Assembly (NCBI GenBank): GCA_964631745.1
Contig: CAZVWV010000160.1
Coordinates: 1-7,652, forward strand
Direction of reading: 5' to 3'
Origin: CAZVWV01 sp964631745
GTDB lineage: Bacteria > Bdellovibrionota_C > UBA2361 > JBGSMV01
DNA length: 7,652 nt
Shown: positions 5,608 to 7,652 of the stretch, in pieces
How positions within the stretch are numbered: the stretch's first letter is position 1
Layout of the letters: the number at the start of each line of letters is the position of its first letter
Notes under the pieces: model-generated
The model's input: the letters and a program-made list of their open reading frames with translations, nothing else
What the model was told of the DNA's origin: nothing
Database searches by the model: none
Position numbers and translations under genes: made by a program

Positions 5608-7110
5608 TTAACGAAGATTAAGACAGTCGGCCAGGGCCTGGCGTAGCGCTTTAAAGACTAGTAGCGCGCTCTGATTCCTGCTTTTTAAGAGATCGTCGCT
5701 AATTTCAAGATACAGCACTCCGGCTTTTTGCATCTCGCCCAAGGCGCCGGCCACATAAGATACAAGCTTGTCATCCACCACCACGCCGTCTTCCATGATC
5801 GGATGTTGGCATTTAAAGGCGGCTACTATGGGATCAAACTCAGAAGAGGTGCTTTTATAGTTCACCGCTCGAAATTGGCGCGAGTCCTCGCCGCCGATTA
5901 TAAGCCGCGGAACCAGCGAGAGCGTATCTGGCTCTATTAGATAGACGCATCCGTGAATAAACCCGGCTAACGGGATCACTCGCTTCGTGAGGGTATCGAC
6001 ACTGCCCTTTGAAATTGTAACCCCGTCCAGCTGTTCGTAGAGTGAAGTGAGCTCCTGCTGAATATCTTCGGGGCAGTGTTTAATATAGGTGTTGTTCTTG
6101 ATGATCGAACGTTTCTTTTGGGGAGCCGCCGCTTGGGGCGATCGCGGGTTCTTTGCTGAATGGTCCTTATCTTGGTTAAGATCTCCAGGAAATTGAAACA
6201 GTTCAGGCGCCACTCTTATATAGGCTAGGCAGTATTGATCGAGCTTTAGCCGTAAAATATCCATCCCATCTGATCCGAGCGCGGCTTCGATGGCAACTTT
6301 AGCTTCATTCCAATCATGTTTAGCGGTGGGGTAGTGTTCAGGATCGCTAGCTCTCGCCAAGGCTTCGCCCACGCGGCAGATCTTATCAAGCGTTTCCCCC
6401 ACGCTTTTTAACTCGGGTGTGTGAGGGACGAGTTTATCTCCCATGCCCGCCCGAATTTCATCTGAGAGTCCCCATGTTCGGGCGATCGCCAAGCCTAAAT
6501 TCGTCGGAGAAAATCCGAGAATCTTACTAAGCACGGCGTCAACTTTATCGTTGGGCTTTAAAGTCGTAAGCGCGCGCTTGTAAACGTGCGGGTAGTTCCA
6601 AGCGATAAGAGTCAACCCCAGCTGCCGGAAAACTCCACAACTAAATCCGGTCTCAGGATCGATGGTGGCCTTTTCCGCCATCAACTCAGCCACACTGGCG
6701 CTCATCATGGTTTGCTTTAAGCGAAGGGTTTGAAGCTCCGTGATCTCGTTCATGCGGTGGGAAGATATCTGGTCCGGCTCGACATTCAGGATCTCGCTCA
6801 AATCCTCGGCCGATGAATCTCTGAAAAGATTCGCGGGGGTCCCGCCAGCTGGGTCTTGCGCGCCAAAGGCCCGCTTTCGACCGATAATTTTTTTTGTGAC
6901 GTAGGTAAAAAGCGCAAAATCCTGCTTCAAGTCCTGCAGGAGGCGGTGCTTACTGCTTTCGTAAACTCCTTTCCCTAGAGATTCCTGAATTTGTTTAAGG
7001 ACGGAAGGATTTACCGGAAACCAGGCCTGAGAGCAGTGCTGCACGGCCAGCTCTAGGTGTCGATTAAACCCGGCCTTATCACTCCTATTTTGCGAGCTTT
7101 CGTTCTGCAT
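5608..7110 (-). CDS. HDOD-domain signalling protein with C-terminal GAF-like domain, 500 aa
   Basis: A cytoplasmic signalling protein. Residues of about 18-255 form an HDOD domain (HD-related, no phosphohydrolase activity expected). WFPVNPSVLKQIQESL (30-45) matches the entry helix, DLKQDFALFTYVTKKI (60-75) the conserved 'D-P-A-L' helix, FRQLGLTLIAWNYPHVYKRAL (161-181) the central helix, and ILGFSPTNLGLAIARTWGLSDEIRAGM (197-223) the typical LG-x4-x-G-x6-WGLP helix pair. At the place where HDOD proteins often keep a remnant HD, this one has RQ (162-163). A polar Pro/Lys-rich linker follows at about 305-340. Residues of about 350-500 look like a GAF domain: SLYEQLDGVTISKG, then GCVYLIEPDTLSLVPRLIIG (387-406) and AGVLYLEIS (463-471). 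GAF domains bind small ligands or mediate dimerisation. ATG 7110 is kept because the HDOD fold begins right after it, though no good ribosome site precedes it. Family known to affect motility, c-di-GMP and biofilm; the role here is inferred. Confidence 0.82.
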   Translation of the reverse strand: MQNESSQNRSDKAGFNRHLELAVQHCSQAWFPVNPSVLKQIQESLGKGVYESSKHRLLQDLKQDFALFTYVTKKIIGRKRAFGAQDPAGGTPANLFRDSSAEDLSEILNVEPDQISSHRMNEITELQTLRLKQTMMSASVAELMAEKATIDPETGFSCGVFRQLGLTLIAWNYPHVYKRALTTLKPNDKVDAVLSKILGFSPTNLGLAIARTWGLSDEIRAGMGDKLVPHTPELKSVGETLDKICRVGEALARASDPEHYPTAKHDWNEAKVAIEAALGSDGMDILRLKLDQYCLAYIRVAPELFQFPGDLNQDKDHSAKNPRSPQAAAPQKKRSIIKNNTYIKHCPEDIQQELTSLYEQLDGVTISKGSVDTLTKRVIPLAGFIHGCVYLIEPDTLSLVPRLIIGGEDSRQFRAVNYKSTSSEFDPIVAAFKCQHPIMEDGVVVDDKLVSYVAGALGEMQKAGVLYLEISDDLLKSRNQSALLVFKALRQALADCLNLR

Positions 7111-7182
7111 GACTAAACTTAGTTCCCAAAAAGGATAATCGGCATCTGCTCGCCCCGAGTTGAGCCAAAGTTTAGTGGGTCA

Positions 7183-7209
7183 TCCGCCTCCGCCAAGGCA
7201 ACGGCCGGA
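7183..7209. repeat. REP-like imperfect hairpin
   Basis: TCCG-CC at 7183-7188 can pair with GG-C-CGGA at 7203-7209, giving a 6-bp stem with one bulged base. The loop itself contains GCC-aa-GGC. It sits between the HDOD gene and the long inverted repeat. GC-rich stems of this kind are typical of repetitive extragenic palindromes, but one copy in the window cannot prove it. Confidence 0.3.
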
Positions 7210-7273
7210 CAAGTGCAAGCGGCCCAGCTCCTAGAAGGCTTTGCCGGTGGTTCTATAGAAGAAGCCAAAGAAA

Positions 7274-7436
7274 CCAACTTGCGCCACCCCACGGCCATTA
7301 AGTAAAGAGTGAGCGAAGGGCTGTGAACTTTGCAAGTCAGTAAACTCAACTGGTTATTCCGTTAAACCTGCTGTGCCTTGCGCCAGTTACCCGTAAATCA
7401 TACTTAACTTAATGGCCGTGAGGTTGCGCAAGTTGG
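7274..7436. repeat. 30-bp imperfect inverted repeat bounding a 163-bp segment
   Basis: Left arm 7274-7303 begins CCAACTTGCG and ends ACGGCCATTAAGT. The reverse complement of 7407-7436 matches it at 28 of 30 positions, the differences being at arm positions 12 and 16. The 103 bases between hold a shorter pair AACTGG (7348-7353) / CCAGTT (7383-7388). No target-site duplication is visible just outside the arms and no transposase frame lies within. It may be a miniature inverted-repeat element or two copies of a dispersed repeat in opposite orientation. The arms are long enough to form a cruciform. Confidence 0.75.
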
Positions 7437-7511
7437 GTCGCAAGTTGGATACTAAAATGGCTAAGTCGCCAAAATGTCGCACTGAGGTCCGCAAAGATTG
7501 TTTAGCTTAAT

Positions 7512-7652
7512 ATGGTAGCAGTGAAGGTAGTGCGACCGTCCGCGGCCCGCGCGCTCGCGGCCACGCTATCCGCTCCGGTCCCTCCGGCAGTGGGTTTCTA
7601 TATCACATGCGCACGGCAGTGGGCCGTCGGCATCGCGCGCGGGAAGAATTAA
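7512..7652 (+). CDS. Possible small ORF, 46 aa, in the GC-rich patch (doubtful)
   Basis: ATG 7512 opens a frame of 46 codons closed by TAA at 7650-7652, the last three bases of the window. The predicted peptide is basic with an Ala/Pro/Val-rich middle (LAATLSAPVPPAVGFYITC, residues 15-33) and ends RGKN. There is no clear ribosome binding site and I recognise no family. GC content is clearly higher than in the confident genes, so this is either a fragment from elsewhere, repeat DNA that happens to be open, or a real small protein. I favour the first two. Confidence 0.15.
   Translation: MVAVKVVRPSAARALAATLSAPVPPAVGFYITCARQWAVGIARGKN

Larger units (their letters stand above)
7111..7652. other. 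Gene-poor, repeat-bearing end region (about 540 bases)
   Basis: No gene here can be supported well. From left to right it holds the upstream region of the HDOD gene with the dyad ACTAA-ac-TTAGT (7112-7123) and a distant inverted copy AAGTTTAGT (7168-7176); a degenerate REP-like hairpin (7183-7209); the 30-bp imperfect inverted repeat (7274-7303 and 7407-7436); a 10-bp direct repeat CGCAAGTTGG with 12-base period (7427-7436 and 7439-7448); and a GC-rich patch (about 7530-7648) with a 46-codon frame and CGGCAGTGGG twice (7585-7594, 7614-7623). A 76-codon minus-strand frame (7349-7119) is open but has no recognisable features. The whole resembles dispersed intergenic repeat DNA. Confidence 0.55.

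Noticed and set aside
7119..7349. Minus-strand frame of 76 codons upstream of the HDOD gene
   Set aside because: It runs through the left arm of the inverted repeat and the REP-like hairpin, has no known motif, and another frame on the + strand is open over the same stretch (about 7123-7303, no ATG). Both look like open repeat DNA.
7274..7436. CRISPR array or integron attC site at the inverted repeat
   Set aside because: There are only two arms in inverted orientation, not regularly spaced direct repeats, and the attC core-site consensus is not seen at the arm ends.
7457..7510. 17-residue + strand mini-frame just before the 46-codon frame
   Set aside because: Too short, no ribosome site, and located in repeat-like DNA; ATG and stop at this distance are expected by chance.

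Overview
The window looks chromosomal, from a moderate-GC bacterium that is probably a little-studied Gram-negative lineage. I infer this from a CheX-type CheY-P phosphatase, an HDOD-domain regulator and two GT-C (ArnT/PMT-like) membrane glycosyltransferases, a mix common in Deltaproteobacteria-like and related environmental phyla. The seryl-tRNA synthetase signature is somewhat non-standard. No close relative can be named from sequence alone. The abrupt, repeat-rich right edge suggests an assembled contig.

Left part, + strand: the 3' end of serS (to 424) is followed after 87 nt by a complete CheX-like gene (512-1003). CheX is not beside other chemotaxis genes here. It converges on a minus-strand gene block with only 21 nt between the stop codons and no visible hairpin terminator.

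Centre, minus strand (read right to left): an 82-residue orphan protein (5509-5261), a 122-residue orphan protein overlapping it by ATGA (5264-4896), a 740-residue GT-C glycosyltransferase with an extra N-terminal extracytoplasmic domain (4841-2619), and a 530-residue GT-C glycosyltransferase starting one base after the previous stop (2617-1025). The tight spacing and a plausible promoter at 5566-5594 suggest one transcription unit. The two glycosyltransferases probably use polyprenyl-phosphate sugars to glycosylate lipid, glycan or protein on the outer face of the inner membrane. The first carries an (AG)8 / (CT)8 tract inside its reading frame, a candidate slippage site.

Right part: a 500-residue HDOD + GAF-like signalling protein on the minus strand (7110-5608), then about 540 bases without a convincing gene (7111-7652). 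That stretch holds a 30-bp imperfect inverted repeat (7274-7303 / 7407-7436), short tandem motifs, a REP-like hairpin and a GC-rich patch at the very end. It looks like dispersed-repeat DNA, the kind of place where an assembly would break.

Working together: CheX and HDOD point to signalling or motility control, and the GT-C pair to envelope glycan decoration. Nothing in the sequence proves that the two modules are linked. The most novel items are the translationally coupled orphan pair upstream of the glycosyltransferases and the dinucleotide tract in the larger one.
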